This document shows, one piece after another, positions 25,399-35,048 of a stretch of 64,000 nt of DNA (position 1 is the stretch's first letter; every line of letters starts with the position of its first letter). Source of the stretch: Ornithinimicrobium cavernae (GTDB lineage Bacteria; Actinomycetota; Actinomycetes; Actinomycetales; Dermatophilaceae); NCBI RefSeq assembly GCF_003121625.1, contig NZ_QDDJ01000007.1, positions 1 to 64,000 of the forward strand. Direction: 5' to 3'. The notes under the pieces were generated by a model. It searched no databases. It was given only the letters and a program-made list of their open reading frames with translations, and was not told where the DNA came from. The position numbers and the translations under genes are program-made.

Positions 25399-26841
25399 AT
25401 GCAAACCGTTCACGTGACGATCCTGGTGCTCTACCTACTGCTGATGGTCGGCATCGGCGCCTGGTTCAGCCGGTCCCGGGTGGTGTCCACCGCCGACGAC
25501 TACGTCTTTGCCGGACGGAATCTGCCACGACCGGTGATGATCGGCACCCTGCTGGCCACCTGGGTAGGTTCGGGCACGATCATCGGTGGAGCAAGCTTTG
25601 CCTACACCTACGGACCGCTGGCGTCGATCTTCTTCCTGGCGGGGACGCCGGTCGGGATCGTGGTCCTCTATTACCTCGCCAAGCGGATCCGTCGGCACTC
25701 GACCTTCACCGTGCCCGAACTGCTCGAGCGCCGCTACGGCCTCAGCGTCCGCATCATCGCGGCTCTGATCACCCTGCTCGCCTACACCGGCATCACGGCC
25801 TACCAGTTCACCGGCGGCGGCTACATCATCAGTGTCATCACGCCGCTCTCACCGGAGGCCGGCGCGATCGTCGTCGCGATCCTCGTGACATTCCTCGCCT
25901 TCGGCGGGGGTCTCAAGTCGGTCGCGTGGAGTGACTTTGTCTCGGCCCTGGTCATCGTGGTGAGCCTGGTTGCGGCGCTGCCACTGATCCTGGGTTGGGA
26001 GATCGGCGGCATGAGCGAGTTCTGGAGCGGTATGCCGCAGGCGCATCGCAGCCTCAGCGGCGGACTGACGCCGATCCAGCTGCTGGGCTACTTCCTGCCG
26101 CTGTTCCTGCTGATCCTGGCGGACCAGAACATGTACCAGCGTCTGGGCGCCTCTCGCGACGAGGCCGAGGCCCGCAGGTCAACGGCGGGCTTCTTCTTCT
26201 CCAGCTTCCTGGTCACGGTGCCTGTGGCGCTCCTCGGCTCGGCCGCAATCATCCTGATGCCGGACATCACCCCGGACACCGCCATCCTGTCCCTGGCGAG
26301 TGAGGGCTACCTCCCGACGGTTCTCGGCGGGCTGCTCCTCGCCGGAGCCCTGGCGTTCATCATCACCACCGGCTCCTCGTTCCAGCTGTCCGGCGCCGGC
26401 AACATCGTCTACGACGTGGCGCAGCGGATGCTCGGCGTGCAGATGGATGACCGCAAACGCCTGTGGGTGCACCGCCTGTCGGTGCTCGGGATCGGGTTGG
26501 TGGCCTATGTGCTGGGGCGCTTCTTCCCGACCGTTCTGGAGCTGCAGCTCTACTCCTACACGGTCTACGGTGTCGCGATCGCCCCACCGGTGCTGGCCAT
26601 CTTCCTGTGGCGACGCGCCAGCACCGCAGGGGTGCTGACCTCGATGGTCCTCGGCGTGGTGGTCACCATCACCTGGGAGCAGCTCGGGCAGCCGGGCGGG
26701 GTGAACTCGGTCCTCGTCTCGCTTCCCGTGGCGCTTGTCGCTCTGGTGCTCGTGAGCCTGGCCGTTCCGGGCGCCGGGCCACGTTCCCTGGACGACGACC
26801 CGACGAGCGAGGCCACGGGTGCCGCTCTCAAGGAGCACTGA
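25399..26841 (+). CDS. Sodium:solute symporter (SSS family)
   Basis: 480 residues from ATG 25399, after GGAGGTCCG. About thirteen hydrophobic helices are visible, beginning VTILVLYLLLMVGIGAWF, followed by DDYVFAGRNLPRPVMIGTLLATWVGSGT (in two pieces around the loop), a signature of the SSS (TC 2.A.21) family. GGYIISVITPLSP and FLAFGGGLKSVAWSDF fit TM5-TM6. It would import an organic solute with Na+. The ligand is likely the substrate of the two amidohydrolases, since one candidate operator precedes each unit. The downstream HAD gene begins 2 bp after its stop. Confidence 0.88.
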   Translation: MQTVHVTILVLYLLLMVGIGAWFSRSRVVSTADDYVFAGRNLPRPVMIGTLLATWVGSGTIIGGASFAYTYGPLASIFFLAGTPVGIVVLYYLAKRIRRHSTFTVPELLERRYGLSVRIIAALITLLAYTGITAYQFTGGGYIISVITPLSPEAGAIVVAILVTFLAFGGGLKSVAWSDFVSALVIVVSLVAALPLILGWEIGGMSEFWSGMPQAHRSLSGGLTPIQLLGYFLPLFLLILADQNMYQRLGASRDEAEARRSTAGFFFSSFLVTVPVALLGSAAIILMPDITPDTAILSLASEGYLPTVLGGLLLAGALAFIITTGSSFQLSGAGNIVYDVAQRMLGVQMDDRKRLWVHRLSVLGIGLVAYVLGRFFPTVLELQLYSYTVYGVAIAPPVLAIFLWRRASTAGVLTSMVLGVVVTITWEQLGQPGGVNSVLVSLPVALVALVLVSLAVPGAGPRSLDDDPTSEATGAALKEH

Positions 26842-26842
26842 C

Positions 26843-27598
26843 ATGGATCTGGACCTCACGGCATACCGTGCCCTCAGTTTCGATGTCTATGGAACCCTGA
26901 TCGACTGGGAGATAGGCATCGCCGCCGTCCTCAACCCTTGGGCCAGCGAAGTGGGCCTCGACCTGGAGGACGAGTTCCTGCTGAGCGCCTACGCCACTCA
27001 GGAGGCCGCAGTCGAGCGGGAGCAGCCGGCTTCCCTCTACCCCGAGGTGCTGGCCGAGGCCTTCCGGCGCACTGGCCGCAAGCTCGGCCGGCCGGTCAGC
27101 GGCAGCTGGGCCCGGCGACTCGGTGACTCCGTAGCTGCATGGCCCGCGTTCCCCGACTCAGCGGACGCACTGGCGGAGCTCGCCCGGCACTACCAACTGA
27201 TCGTCCTGTCGAACGTGCACCGCGACGGCTTCCGAGCGAGCAACCAGCACCTCCGAGCCACGCTCTCCGCGATCATCACCGCCGAGGACGTCGGTGCCTA
27301 CAAGCCGGCCGACAACCATTTCCTGGCTCTTGAGCGTGCGCTGCCCGATCTCTCCGTCGACAGGAGCCAACTGCTCCACGTGGCGCAGAGCCTCTTCCAC
27401 GATCATGTCCCGGCTCAGCGCCACGGGCTGGACTCGGTGTGGATCAACCGTCGTCACGACAGACCGGGGTGGGGCGCCACGCCAGAACCCGCCGAGGAGT
27501 TCGGCTATCTCGCCGAGTTCCCCTCGATGGCGGCGTTCGCGGAGGAGGTGCGGGTCGCGTTCGGGACGAGCGGTCGGTCCGGTGGCTCACGGCCCTAG
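26843..27598 (+). CDS. Type II haloacid-dehalogenase-like HAD hydrolase
   Basis: 251 residues; its ribosome-binding site AAGGAG lies in the end of the symporter gene. The HAD motif I is SFDVYGTLIDWE with nucleophile D14, motif II is LSNVHRDGF, motif III Lys is in VGAYKPADNHF, and the motif IV acid lies near LLHVAQSLFHDHVPA. This segment strongly resembles L-2-haloacid dehalogenases, but the family also contains phosphatases. Co-transcribed with the SSS symporter, so it presumably acts on the imported compound or an intermediate. Confidence 0.85.
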   Translation: MDLDLTAYRALSFDVYGTLIDWEIGIAAVLNPWASEVGLDLEDEFLLSAYATQEAAVEREQPASLYPEVLAEAFRRTGRKLGRPVSGSWARRLGDSVAAWPAFPDSADALAELARHYQLIVLSNVHRDGFRASNQHLRATLSAIITAEDVGAYKPADNHFLALERALPDLSVDRSQLLHVAQSLFHDHVPAQRHGLDSVWINRRHDRPGWGATPEPAEEFGYLAEFPSMAAFAEEVRVAFGTSGRSGGSRP

Positions 27599-27706
27599 CC
27601 AGTTGGCGCACGGTCCACTCCCGCAGCCGGGCTCCTGCCCGGGGTGGAGTCTGGCCGGGACACAGTGCAGGATGGAACCAACGCACGACAACCAGAGGAG
27701 GACTTT

Positions 27707-28696
27707 GTGTTCCAGCGCAAGAGCAAGCCTGAGCAGGTCCGCGAATCGGCCGAAGCCGCCCGGGAGAAGGCGGCAGCAGGGGTGGGGTCCGTGGCGGGCG
27801 CTGTGGCGACGGCTTTCAGGGACGCGTTCGACGAGAAGGTCGCTCCGAAGGTAGGCCCCGCGGCGGAGACCGCCCGGGAGCGCAGTGCCGAGCTCGCGCA
27901 CCAGGCGAGGGAGCGTGCCAGCCACGCCCGCGACCGTGCGGTGAGCAACCTGGATCACCAGATCGACGTGGCCGTCCCCAAGGGCCAGGAGGCGATCGCC
28001 GGGGTGGCGCCGAAGGTCGACCACGCCCGCGACGTCATCGTCGATGACCTGCTGCCCAAGCTCTCCGAGCTGCTCGGCAACGTGCAGGCGAGCAAGAACG
28101 AGGTGCTCTCCCGTCAGGACGCCCCGATCGCCATGGTGACCGGAGCTCCCCGGAAGAAGAAGCGCAAGGGCGGCGCCCTCCTGTTCTTCGGCCTGGCGGC
28201 CGCTGCCGGTGCCGCGGTGGCCTACTACCTGAACTCGCAGAAGAAGCCGCCGACCGACCCGTGGGCCACGGACCGTCCCGTGGGCGGAGCACCTGGCGTG
28301 GACTCCCAGGTCCGTGCGACGCTGGCCGACCGGGACACCGCGACCTCAGGCAGCTCGACCGGGACCACGACCTCGGCGGGCACCGGCCTGGGAGCCGCCG
28401 GCGCCGCGGGAGCGGCCGGCACCACGGGCTCCGACACCCCGATCGGTGACAGCCTGGCCAGCCGGTCTGCTGGCGACACCGACGGCGGCGCCGGCTCGAC
28501 GCGGATGCTCGAGGGCGACGAGATCGACCAGCTCGCCGCGGAGTCACCCGTCACGGCTGACGACGAGATCCCCGGCACCCGCGACACCGGGACCTCCGGC
28601 TTCGGCACCGACTTCGGTGCGGACAGCACCGCGGGAGCCACGGACGCGGTCGAGGAAGCCAATGACTCGACCGACCGGAAGACCGACCTGCCCTGA
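27707..28696 (+). CDS. Single-pass membrane protein with helical N-domain and disordered tail
   Basis: 329 residues from the GTG at 27707, preceded by AGAGGAGG. Residues 1-120 are Ala/Arg/Glu-rich amphipathic helix with apolipoprotein-like periodicity (QVRESAEAAREKAAAG, then AHQARERASHARDRA). A basic patch (PRKKKRKG) precedes a transmembrane helix at about 150-170 (ALLFFGLAAAAGAAVAYYL). The rest is Gly/Ser/Thr/Asp-rich and probably disordered. Similar proteins are widespread unnamed envelope proteins in Actinobacteria. A strong terminator follows. I cannot assign a function. Confidence 0.7.
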   Translation: MFQRKSKPEQVRESAEAAREKAAAGVGSVAGAVATAFRDAFDEKVAPKVGPAAETARERSAELAHQARERASHARDRAVSNLDHQIDVAVPKGQEAIAGVAPKVDHARDVIVDDLLPKLSELLGNVQASKNEVLSRQDAPIAMVTGAPRKKKRKGGALLFFGLAAAAGAAVAYYLNSQKKPPTDPWATDRPVGGAPGVDSQVRATLADRDTATSGSSTGTTTSAGTGLGAAGAAGAAGTTGSDTPIGDSLASRSAGDTDGGAGSTRMLEGDEIDQLAAESPVTADDEIPGTRDTGTSGFGTDFGADSTAGATDAVEEANDSTDRKTDLP

Positions 28697-28716
28697 CAGC
28701 GTCGGACGCACCGGGA

Positions 28717-28752
28717 GCGTGGGCGGCAGTCACCAGTGACTGCCGCCCACGC
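28717..28752 (+). terminator. Strong hairpin terminator
   Basis: GCGTGGGCGGCAGTCAC (28717-28733) pairs perfectly with GTGACTGCCGCCCACGC (28736-28752), 17 bp with essentially no loop beyond CCAG. It is 21 bp after the stop of the membrane protein gene and is followed by CTGTGT but no long T-tract. Confidence 0.7.
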
Positions 28753-28929
28753 CTGTGTCCGGACCCTCACTCTCGGGCTGCCCGACCCCCGACCCGCCGT
28801 CCGCGAGACCCCTCCGGCACCACCTGTCACGGAAAGATTCAGGGGTCACCCGCGTGGCGCCATACGGAAGCCTGATCGACACCTAGCCTGAGGTCTCAAG
28901 GTGTGCCCTTGTCGGGAGGAGGGGGTCAG

Positions 28930-31221
28930 GTGACGGCCCAGGCGAACGAGCCAGAGTCCCCGGCCGCCGCGCCCACGGCCCGGACCTACGAGCCCCAGCG
29001 ACCACAGAACCGGTCCACCGGTCACCAGCGGTCGACCACGCACACCGACCTGCTGGAGCGCGCACCCCTCCCGCAGATCGACGACACAGCACCCCCCGAG
29101 CGGCGTCGCGGGCCCCGCGGACCACGCGAGACGAACCCGCGCCCCGGCCACATCCACGGCCTCGACGGCCTCCGTGCCCTGGCCGTCCTCGGCGTCCTGG
29201 TCTTCCACTTCACCCCGACCGTGCTGCCCGGCGGCTTCCTCGGGGTCGACGTGTTCTTCGTCCTGTCCGGCTTCCTGATCACCACGCTGCTGCTGCGCGA
29301 GATCACGACCAGGGGCCGGGTCAACCTGCTGAGCTTCTGGGTGCGTCGGGCCCGGCGGCTGATCCCTGCCCTGGTCACGGTGGTCGTGGTGAGCATCGCC
29401 GCCGCGCGCCTCGTCGGCGGCGACCTGTTGGTCAACATCGGTCGCCAGACCCTGGGCGCGATGACCTTCAGCACCAACTGGGTCGAGGTCGCCGCGGGCG
29501 CCAGCTACTTCCACAGCACGTCCCCGCTCCTCTTCGTCAACTTCTGGTCGCTGGCGGTGGAGGAGCAGTTCTATCTCCTGTGGCCGCTCACGCTGGTCAT
29601 CCTCCTGGCGGTCACCCGCACGGCCCGGCACCGGATCGGCTTCGCGGTCGCCCTGGCGCTGGTGTCGGCGCTGCTCATGGCGGTCCGCTACGACCCGCAG
29701 CTGGACTCGACCCGCGTCTACTACGGCACCGACACGCACCTGTTCGGCCTCATGCTCGGGGTCGGTCTCGCCTTCGCCTGGGCGGCGCCGCACCGGGCCG
29801 GGCTGACCACGGCCACGTGGCGGCGCTGGCGTCCCTGGGCAGTAAGCGGTGCACTCCTCGTGCTCGTCGGCCTGATGAAGCTGCTCACGGACGGCAACCC
29901 CTGGACCTTCCGCGGTGGCATCCTGCTGGCCTGCCTCGCGACGGTCGTCCTGATCGCCGGCCTGCTGGAGTCACCGAGCCTGTGGCGTCGCCTCATGCAG
30001 CTGCCGCCGCTGGCCTACCTGGGGGAGCGCTCCTACGGCATCTATCTCTGGCACTGGCCGGTCCTGATGATCGTGGCCACCCTCTTCCCGTATGCCGAGG
30101 GCACCACGCGCGGCAAGGTCACCCTGGGTGCCGCGCTCGTCCTGACCCTGGTGCTGAGCGAGCTGAGCCACCGGTTCATCGAGACGCCGATCCGCCGGCA
30201 CGGGTTCCGCGCGACCCTCGCCAGGGCCCGTGAGACGGTGCGCGGTGCCGGCCGCGGCGAGCTGCCCCAGATCGCGGCGGTCACGGTCGGGGTGCTGGTC
30301 CTGCTCGCCGGGGTCGCGATCGCCACCGCCCCCGACAAGTCCGAGACGCAACGGGCCATCGAGGCCGCGGAGGGTGACCTCAACAGCCCGGGCACCGACG
30401 CCGTCGCCCGCCGGTCAGCCATGAGCGGGACGCTGGTCGGGACACCCGCACCGCCTGCTGCCAGCGGCGCGGAGGGCTCGGGCACCGGTGGTGCCCAGGG
30501 CAGCGACAGCGGGGAGGGCACGTCCGAGGACGCTGCGACCGGCGGTGACTCGGCAGCTGACGGGTTCGCCGACGCCCTCGGGGGCGGCAAGGACCCGGCG
30601 ACCGGGGGTGACCCGAAGGGGGAGGACGCGGGGAGTGAGGACGGCGCGGGTCCCGGCGAGGAGGCCGATGGCACCGGCGCAGGGGCAGCAGCCACGCCTC
30701 CCGAGGGCTGGTTCGTGGACGACGACGGGCTGATGGTCCCGCACAGCAACACGATCACCGCGATCGGTGACTCGCTGGTGGTCACCAGCGCGGACGGTCT
30801 GAAGTGGCGCTTCCCGGACATGAACTTCTCCGCCAAGTCCAACCGGCAGTGGAAGGACGCCAACCCGGTGCTCGAGTCCGCGCTCGCCGAGGGCCTCGTG
30901 CGGGACAACGTCATCGTGCACTTCGGCACCAACGCCGGCGTCAACGAGGACCAGCTGCGGGCCTTCCTGGACCAGCTCGGGCCGGACCGCAAGGTCGTTG
31001 TCATGAACCTCTACGGCTCCAGCACCTTCGTCCCCGGCTCCAACGCCACCATCGACAAGGTCGTGCAGGACTACCCCAACGCGGTGGTCGGTGACTGGCA
31101 GGGGACGATCGAGAGGCAGCCGAAGGTGCTGCAGTCCGACCGGATCCACCCGGACCTGGAGGGCATGCACGTCTACGCCGAGGTCGTCGCCCGGGCGTTC
31201 GACGAGCTCGCGCGCCGCTGA
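28930..31221 (+). CDS. Acyltransferase-3 / SGNH two-domain membrane protein
   Basis: 763 residues. I chose the GTG at 28930 because GGGAGGAGG precedes it. The N-terminal 75 residues are cytoplasmic and Pro/Arg-rich. The acyltransferase-3 domain begins GLDGLRALAVLGVLVFHF and has ten to eleven transmembrane helices to about residue 470, including GVDVFFVLSGFLIT and NFWSLAVEEQFYLLWPL. A Gly/Ser/Asp-rich linker (about 490-590) leads to an SGNH-like esterase domain with AIGDSLVVTS (Ser), HFGTNAG (Asn) and DRIHPDLEGM (Asp-His). OafA/OatA-type enzymes O-acetylate wall or surface polysaccharides. Convergent with allE. Confidence 0.9.
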   Translation: MTAQANEPESPAAAPTARTYEPQRPQNRSTGHQRSTTHTDLLERAPLPQIDDTAPPERRRGPRGPRETNPRPGHIHGLDGLRALAVLGVLVFHFTPTVLPGGFLGVDVFFVLSGFLITTLLLREITTRGRVNLLSFWVRRARRLIPALVTVVVVSIAAARLVGGDLLVNIGRQTLGAMTFSTNWVEVAAGASYFHSTSPLLFVNFWSLAVEEQFYLLWPLTLVILLAVTRTARHRIGFAVALALVSALLMAVRYDPQLDSTRVYYGTDTHLFGLMLGVGLAFAWAAPHRAGLTTATWRRWRPWAVSGALLVLVGLMKLLTDGNPWTFRGGILLACLATVVLIAGLLESPSLWRRLMQLPPLAYLGERSYGIYLWHWPVLMIVATLFPYAEGTTRGKVTLGAALVLTLVLSELSHRFIETPIRRHGFRATLARARETVRGAGRGELPQIAAVTVGVLVLLAGVAIATAPDKSETQRAIEAAEGDLNSPGTDAVARRSAMSGTLVGTPAPPAASGAEGSGTGGAQGSDSGEGTSEDAATGGDSAADGFADALGGGKDPATGGDPKGEDAGSEDGAGPGEEADGTGAGAAATPPEGWFVDDDGLMVPHSNTITAIGDSLVVTSADGLKWRFPDMNFSAKSNRQWKDANPVLESALAEGLVRDNVIVHFGTNAGVNEDQLRAFLDQLGPDRKVVVMNLYGSSTFVPGSNATIDKVVQDYPNAVVGDWQGTIERQPKVLQSDRIHPDLEGMHVYAEVVARAFDELARR

Positions 31222-31237
31222 CGGCGCGAGCCGTCAG
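31218..31237. terminator. Bidirectional hairpin over two stop codons
   Basis: CTGACGGC (31218-31225) and GCCGTCAG (31230-31237) pair perfectly around a GCGA tetraloop. The hairpin contains the TGA of the acyltransferase and the TGA of the convergent allE gene. Confidence 0.6.
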
Positions 31238-32040
31238 AGACGTGCGTGCCGGTTGACGTCCTTGTAGAGCAGGTAGCGGAACCGTCCCGGCCCGCCGGCG
31301 TAGCAGGCCTGTGGGCAGAACGCGCGCAGCCACATGAAGTCGCCGGCCTGGACCTCGATCCAGTCGCGGTTGAGGAGGTAGACGGCCTTGCCCTCGAGCA
31401 CATAGAGACCGTGCTCCATGACGTGGGTCTCGGGGAACGGGATGGACCCGCCGGGTTGGAAGGTCACGATGTTGACGTGCATGTCGTGGCGCACGTCGAG
31501 CGGGTCGACGAACCGCTGGGTCGCCCACGCGTCGGTGCCCGGCATCGTCTGGAGCGCGACATCGACCTCGTGGGTGACGAGCGACTCTGGCGTGTCGACC
31601 CCCTCGACCGCCTCGTAGGCCTTGCGGACCCAGTGGAACGTCGCCGTCGCGTCCGTGCCGTTGCGCAGGGACCATTCCACGCCCGGGGGGAGGTAGGCGT
31701 AGCTCCCGGGACGCAGCTGGTGGGTGACCCCGGAGATCGTCAGCGTCGGCGCACCGTCGACGACGAACAGCACCGCCTCGGCGCGCGGGTCGTCGTCGGG
31801 CCGCTCGCTCCCGCCGCCGGCACCGACCTCGACGATGTACTGGCTGAAGGTCTCCGCGAAGCCGGACAGCGGTCGGGCCAGCACCCACGCCCTGGTGCGG
31901 TCCCAGTGCGGCAGGAGGCTGGTCACGATGTCGCGCATCGTGCCACGGGGCAGGACGGCGTAGGCCTCGGTGAAGACCGCCCGGTCGTGGGTGAGCTCGT
32001 CCTGCCCGGGCAGCCCGCCGCGGGGCACGTAGTAGGTCAT
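31234..32040 (-). CDS. allE: (S)-ureidoglycine aminohydrolase
   Basis: 268 residues, a bicupin of the usual length for AllE/UGlyAH. Visible features: [11 protein letters not shown] start, first cupin with [17 protein letters not shown], second cupin with [18 protein letters not shown] and Mn-binding [18 protein letters not shown] near the C-terminus. The enzyme releases ammonia from ureidoglycine to give ureidoglycolate. Its ATG overlaps the allB stop by 4 bp (ATGA), and it is the last gene of the uricolytic operon. The upstream allantoate amidohydrolase gene one would expect is not in this operon. Confidence 0.93.
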   Translation of the reverse strand: MTYYVPRGGLPGQDELTHDRAVFTEAYAVLPRGTMRDIVTSLLPHWDRTRAWVLARPLSGFAETFSQYIVEVGAGGGSERPDDDPRAEAVLFVVDGAPTLTISGVTHQLRPGSYAYLPPGVEWSLRNGTDATATFHWVRKAYEAVEGVDTPESLVTHEVDVALQTMPGTDAWATQRFVDPLDVRHDMHVNIVTFQPGGSIPFPETHVMEHGLYVLEGKAVYLLNRDWIEVQAGDFMWLRAFCPQACYAGGPGRFRYLLYKDVNRHARL

Positions 32041-33374
32041 GCCTCTCCTCTCCTGAGCAACCGGCCACCGGGCTGGGTCCCGTCGGCAGGGACGCCGCGC
32101 ACCCAGGTCCGGCGCACCGTGCCGGTCAGGATACGACCGGCATACGCGGTGTCGGGGTTGCGGTGGTGGAGCTTCGCGGGGTCGACGGTGAAGGTCTCGT
32201 CCGGCGCGAACACGCACAGATCGGCGTCGGCACCGACAGCCAGCCGCCCCTTGCGCCGGAGCCCGACGAGGTCGGCCGGCCCCTGGCACATCCAGCGGAC
32301 GACGTCGACGAGCCCGTGCCCCCTCCGCCGTGCCCCGGTCCAGACGGCCGAGAGCCCGAGCTGCACCGAGGCGATGCCACCCCAGGCGTCGCCGAAGTCA
32401 CCGGTGTCCAGGCGCTTGAGGGCCGACGTGCACGGCGAGTGGTCGGAGACCACGACGTCGATCGTGCCCTCGTTGAGGCCGGCCCACAGCAGGTCCCGGT
32501 TGGTGGAGTCGCGGATCGGTGGACAGCACTTGAACTCCGTGCGGCCGTCGGCGACGTCCTCGGCGGACAGGGTCAGGTAGTGCGGACAGGTCTCCACCGT
32601 GAGACGGACGCCGCGGTCACGGGCCGCACGGATCACGGGGAGCGCCTCGGCCGTCGACAGGTGGACGATGTGCACCCGCGCGCCGGTCTCCTCGGCGGCG
32701 GCGACCAGCCGCTCGATCGCGACCAGCTCGGCACGCGCGGGGCGGGAGGCGACGAAGTCGGCATAGGCGCGACTGTGCAGCGGCGCCGGGTCGATCTCAC
32801 CCTCGTCCTCGGCGTGGACGAGGAGCAGGCCGTCGAGCCCGGCCAGCTCAGCGAGGGCCGCCCGCAGCCCGGCGTCGTCGAGGTGGGGGAACTCCGGGAC
32901 CCCGGAGGGGAGCAGGAAGCCCTTGAACCCGAGCACCCCCGCCTCATGGAGCCGGCGCAGCTCCGGGACGTTGCCGGGCACCGCCCCACCCCAGAAGCCC
33001 ACGTCGACGTGGACGCGGCCCTCCGCCGCCTCCTGCTTGGCCCGCAGTCCGCTGAGGGTCGTGGTGGGCGGGACCGCGTTGAGCGGCATGTCGACGATGG
33101 TGGTCACCCCGCCGGCCGCGGCGGCCCGGGTGGCCGACTCGAAGCCCTCCCACTCGGTGCGGCCGGGCTCGTTGACGTGGACGTGGGTGTCGACCAGCCC
33201 CGGGAGCAGCACCTCGTCCTCCGCGAGCACGACGTCGGGCGCGTGGCCGGGCGGCAGGACGGCGTCCAGGGTGGCGATCCGACCATCGCGTATGCCGAGG
33301 GTCACCGGCCGCTCCGCACCGTCCAGCACCGCTCGGGCGGCCCGGACGACGAGGTCGTGAGGCTCAGCTGCCAC
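32037..33374 (-). CDS. allB: Allantoinase
   Basis: 445 residues from the GTG at 33374, overlapping the uraH stop by 11 bp; no ATG is available in a sensible position. Dihydroorotase-like amidohydrolase motifs: [20 protein letters not shown], the carboxylated Lys in [12 protein letters not shown], the His in [16 protein letters not shown], and the metal Asp in VVSDHSPC. The FKGF and CPHYL context is typical of allantoinase rather than hydantoinase. It hydrolyses allantoin to allantoate. Coupled to allE downstream. Confidence 0.95.
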   Translation of the reverse strand: MAAEPHDLVVRAARAVLDGAERPVTLGIRDGRIATLDAVLPPGHAPDVVLAEDEVLLPGLVDTHVHVNEPGRTEWEGFESATRAAAAGGVTTIVDMPLNAVPPTTTLSGLRAKQEAAEGRVHVDVGFWGGAVPGNVPELRRLHEAGVLGFKGFLLPSGVPEFPHLDDAGLRAALAELAGLDGLLLVHAEDEGEIDPAPLHSRAYADFVASRPARAELVAIERLVAAAEETGARVHIVHLSTAEALPVIRAARDRGVRLTVETCPHYLTLSAEDVADGRTEFKCCPPIRDSTNRDLLWAGLNEGTIDVVVSDHSPCTSALKRLDTGDFGDAWGGIASVQLGLSAVWTGARRRGHGLVDVVRWMCQGPADLVGLRRKGRLAVGADADLCVFAPDETFTVDPAKLHHRNPDTAYAGRILTGTVRRTWVRGVPADGTQPGGRLLRRGEA

Positions 33375-33660
33375 GGTAGGTCGAGTAGCCGAACGGGCTG
33401 AGCAGCAGCGGGACGTGGTGGTGCTCGTCGGCGGCGATCCGGAAGGCGACGACGACCTCGGGATAGAACGGCCCGTCGACCTCGAACCGCAGCCGGTAGC
33501 TCCCTGTGGGCAGCTCGCCACCGAGGGAGCCGACCCGCCCGTCACCGTCGGTCACCCCGTCAGCGAGCGCGGTGCCGTCCGCGTCGAGCAGCGTGACGGG
33601 GACCCCGGTGGCCGGGCGGCCGGCGGCGGTGTCGAGGACGTGGGTGCTCAGGGTCGCCAT
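33364..33660 (-). CDS. uraH: 5-hydroxyisourate hydrolase (transthyretin-like)
   Basis: 98 residues, somewhat shorter than the usual 108-120. Family signatures: [14 protein letters not shown] with the catalytic His, the Arg in [28 protein letters not shown] with the C-terminal YRGS tetrapeptide that distinguishes HIU hydrolase from transthyretin. It converts 5-hydroxyisourate to OHCU. Its ATG overlaps the uraD TGA by one base. Confidence 0.96.
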   Translation of the reverse strand: MATLSTHVLDTAAGRPATGVPVTLLDADGTALADGVTDGDGRVGSLGGELPTGSYRLRFEVDGPFYPEVVVAFRIAADEHHHVPLLLSPFGYSTYRGS

Positions 33661-34175
33661 CAGGCCAGTATCTCCCTGGCGCGCAGCAGCGCGATCTGCA
33701 CGAACTGCTCGACGGTCTCCGCTCGTTCCTGCTCGTCGGTGTGGCCGAGCCTGCGGCGCAGCTCGGCGAGGACCTCGGGTCCGTCCCGGCCGGCCGCCCG
33801 GATGAGGAACACCCGCCCGAACCGCTCCTCATAGGCCTCGTTGCCCTCGCGCAGCTGACGGGCCAGCTCCGGGTCGGTGCGGTCCACGCCGGCCTGCTCC
33901 CGCTCGGAGTGGACGACCTCGTGCCGGGCGGCGGCAGCACGTTCGCCGATGCGGGGGTGACGGGCCAGGGCTGCGGCGAGCTCGTCGTCGGTGAGGGTGG
34001 CCGCCGCGGTCCGCATGGCGGCCTCCAGACCGGACCACGCGTCATACGGCCTCCCGGACACCACCACCTCGGCCCACCGGGCGACGTCCAGGCAGGACAG
34101 GACACGGGCGCGCGCCGTGTCCTCGGTCATCGCGTTGAAGGCCCGCGGGGTGCTCTGCGCGGCTGGATCCGTCAT
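33660..34175 (-). CDS. uraD: OHCU decarboxylase
   Basis: 171 residues, all-helical. The catalytic His lies in LARHPRIGER, and FIRAAGRDGPEVLAELRRRLGHTDE-like sequence (RVFLIRAAGRDG, LAELRRRLGH) provides the conserved Arg and substrate-binding residues. It decarboxylates OHCU to (S)-allantoin, completing the uricase pathway begun by the gene upstream. Ten bases separate it from the uricase stop. Confidence 0.95.
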   Translation of the reverse strand: MTDPAAQSTPRAFNAMTEDTARARVLSCLDVARWAEVVVSGRPYDAWSGLEAAMRTAAATLTDDELAAALARHPRIGERAAAARHEVVHSEREQAGVDRTDPELARQLREGNEAYEERFGRVFLIRAAGRDGPEVLAELRRRLGHTDEQERAETVEQFVQIALLRAREILA

Positions 34176-34185
34176 GCCAGGGTCC

Positions 34186-35046
34186 TCACTCCTCGTCCCG
34201 GACCACGGTCGCCTCGATCAGGCCGTAGGGACGGTCAGCGGCGATGAAGACCTCTCCGTCGTTGGTGACGCCGAAGGGCGAGAGGTCGACGAGCAGGTGG
34301 TGCTTGTTGGGGGCGGCGAAGGTGATCTCCGCGATGCGGGGCTGCCGCTCCAGGACCGCGCGGCCCATGGCCCACAGCGTCTCCTGCAGGGCCCGGCTGT
34401 AGGTGGTGGCGAAGGTCTCGAGCAGCGTGGCACGCACCTCGTCGTGGGCCGCGTTCCAGTCGACGTCGTGGTCCGCCCAGCGCCAGGACGCGGTGAGCGA
34501 GGTGGCGAGGACCCGGTCGTCGGTCTCCGGGAGGGTCGTGTAGTCGTCCTTCAGGAAGCCGCGGAACTCCGAGCCCGTGGACTTCAGCACCACGAGGTCG
34601 GTCAGTCCGGAAGCGACCGTGGCGCTGTCGCGCGTGAGGTCCACCTCGGTCGTGCGCACGTCGCCGCCGCGCCGCACGAACGCGTGGTCGTGACCGGGGG
34701 ATCCGTTGCCGCCGACGGCGATCCGGTCCCAGGCATACTCCTCGACCCGGACCTGGCACCCCGTGGCGGCCGGGGTGGCCTCCAGGAGCCGCCGTGCCAG
34801 GGCGAGCCCGTAGTCCTCGATCGAGGTGACCCCGTGCTCCTTGGCGTAGGCGAAGGCGGTGTTCTTCTGGCTGTCGGTCGGCAGCACGGCCGACTGGTCA
34901 CCCACGACGTGGGCGGCCTCGAAGTCGCCGCGCAGCGACGTGGTGACGTTGAGGTCGTGGATCTCGTGCCGCGCGGTGTCGCGCACGATGCGCACGACCC
35001 GGCTCTCCGCCTTGCCGTAACGGTTGGGTCCCAGGCTGATGCCCAT
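34186..35046 (-). CDS. uaZ: Urate oxidase (uricase)
   Basis: 286 residues with the ATG at 35046, eight bases after GGGAGGA; an ATG two codons upstream overlaps the previous stop and is also possible. Two tunnelling-fold repeats are recognisable: LGPNRYGKAESRVVRI, the catalytic Lys and Thr region LPTDSQKNTAFAYAKE, LVVLKSTGSEFRGFLKDDYTTLPE with Phe/Arg substrate contacts, and the C-terminal PNKHHLLVDLSPFG. It oxidises urate to 5-hydroxyisourate with O2 and no cofactor. The C-terminus lacks a peroxisomal signal, as expected for bacteria. Confidence 0.96.
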   Translation of the reverse strand: MGISLGPNRYGKAESRVVRIVRDTARHEIHDLNVTTSLRGDFEAAHVVGDQSAVLPTDSQKNTAFAYAKEHGVTSIEDYGLALARRLLEATPAATGCQVRVEEYAWDRIAVGGNGSPGHDHAFVRRGGDVRTTEVDLTRDSATVASGLTDLVVLKSTGSEFRGFLKDDYTTLPETDDRVLATSLTASWRWADHDVDWNAAHDEVRATLLETFATTYSRALQETLWAMGRAVLERQPRIAEITFAAPNKHHLLVDLSPFGVTNDGEVFIAADRPYGLIEATVVRDEE

Positions 35047-35048
35047 GC

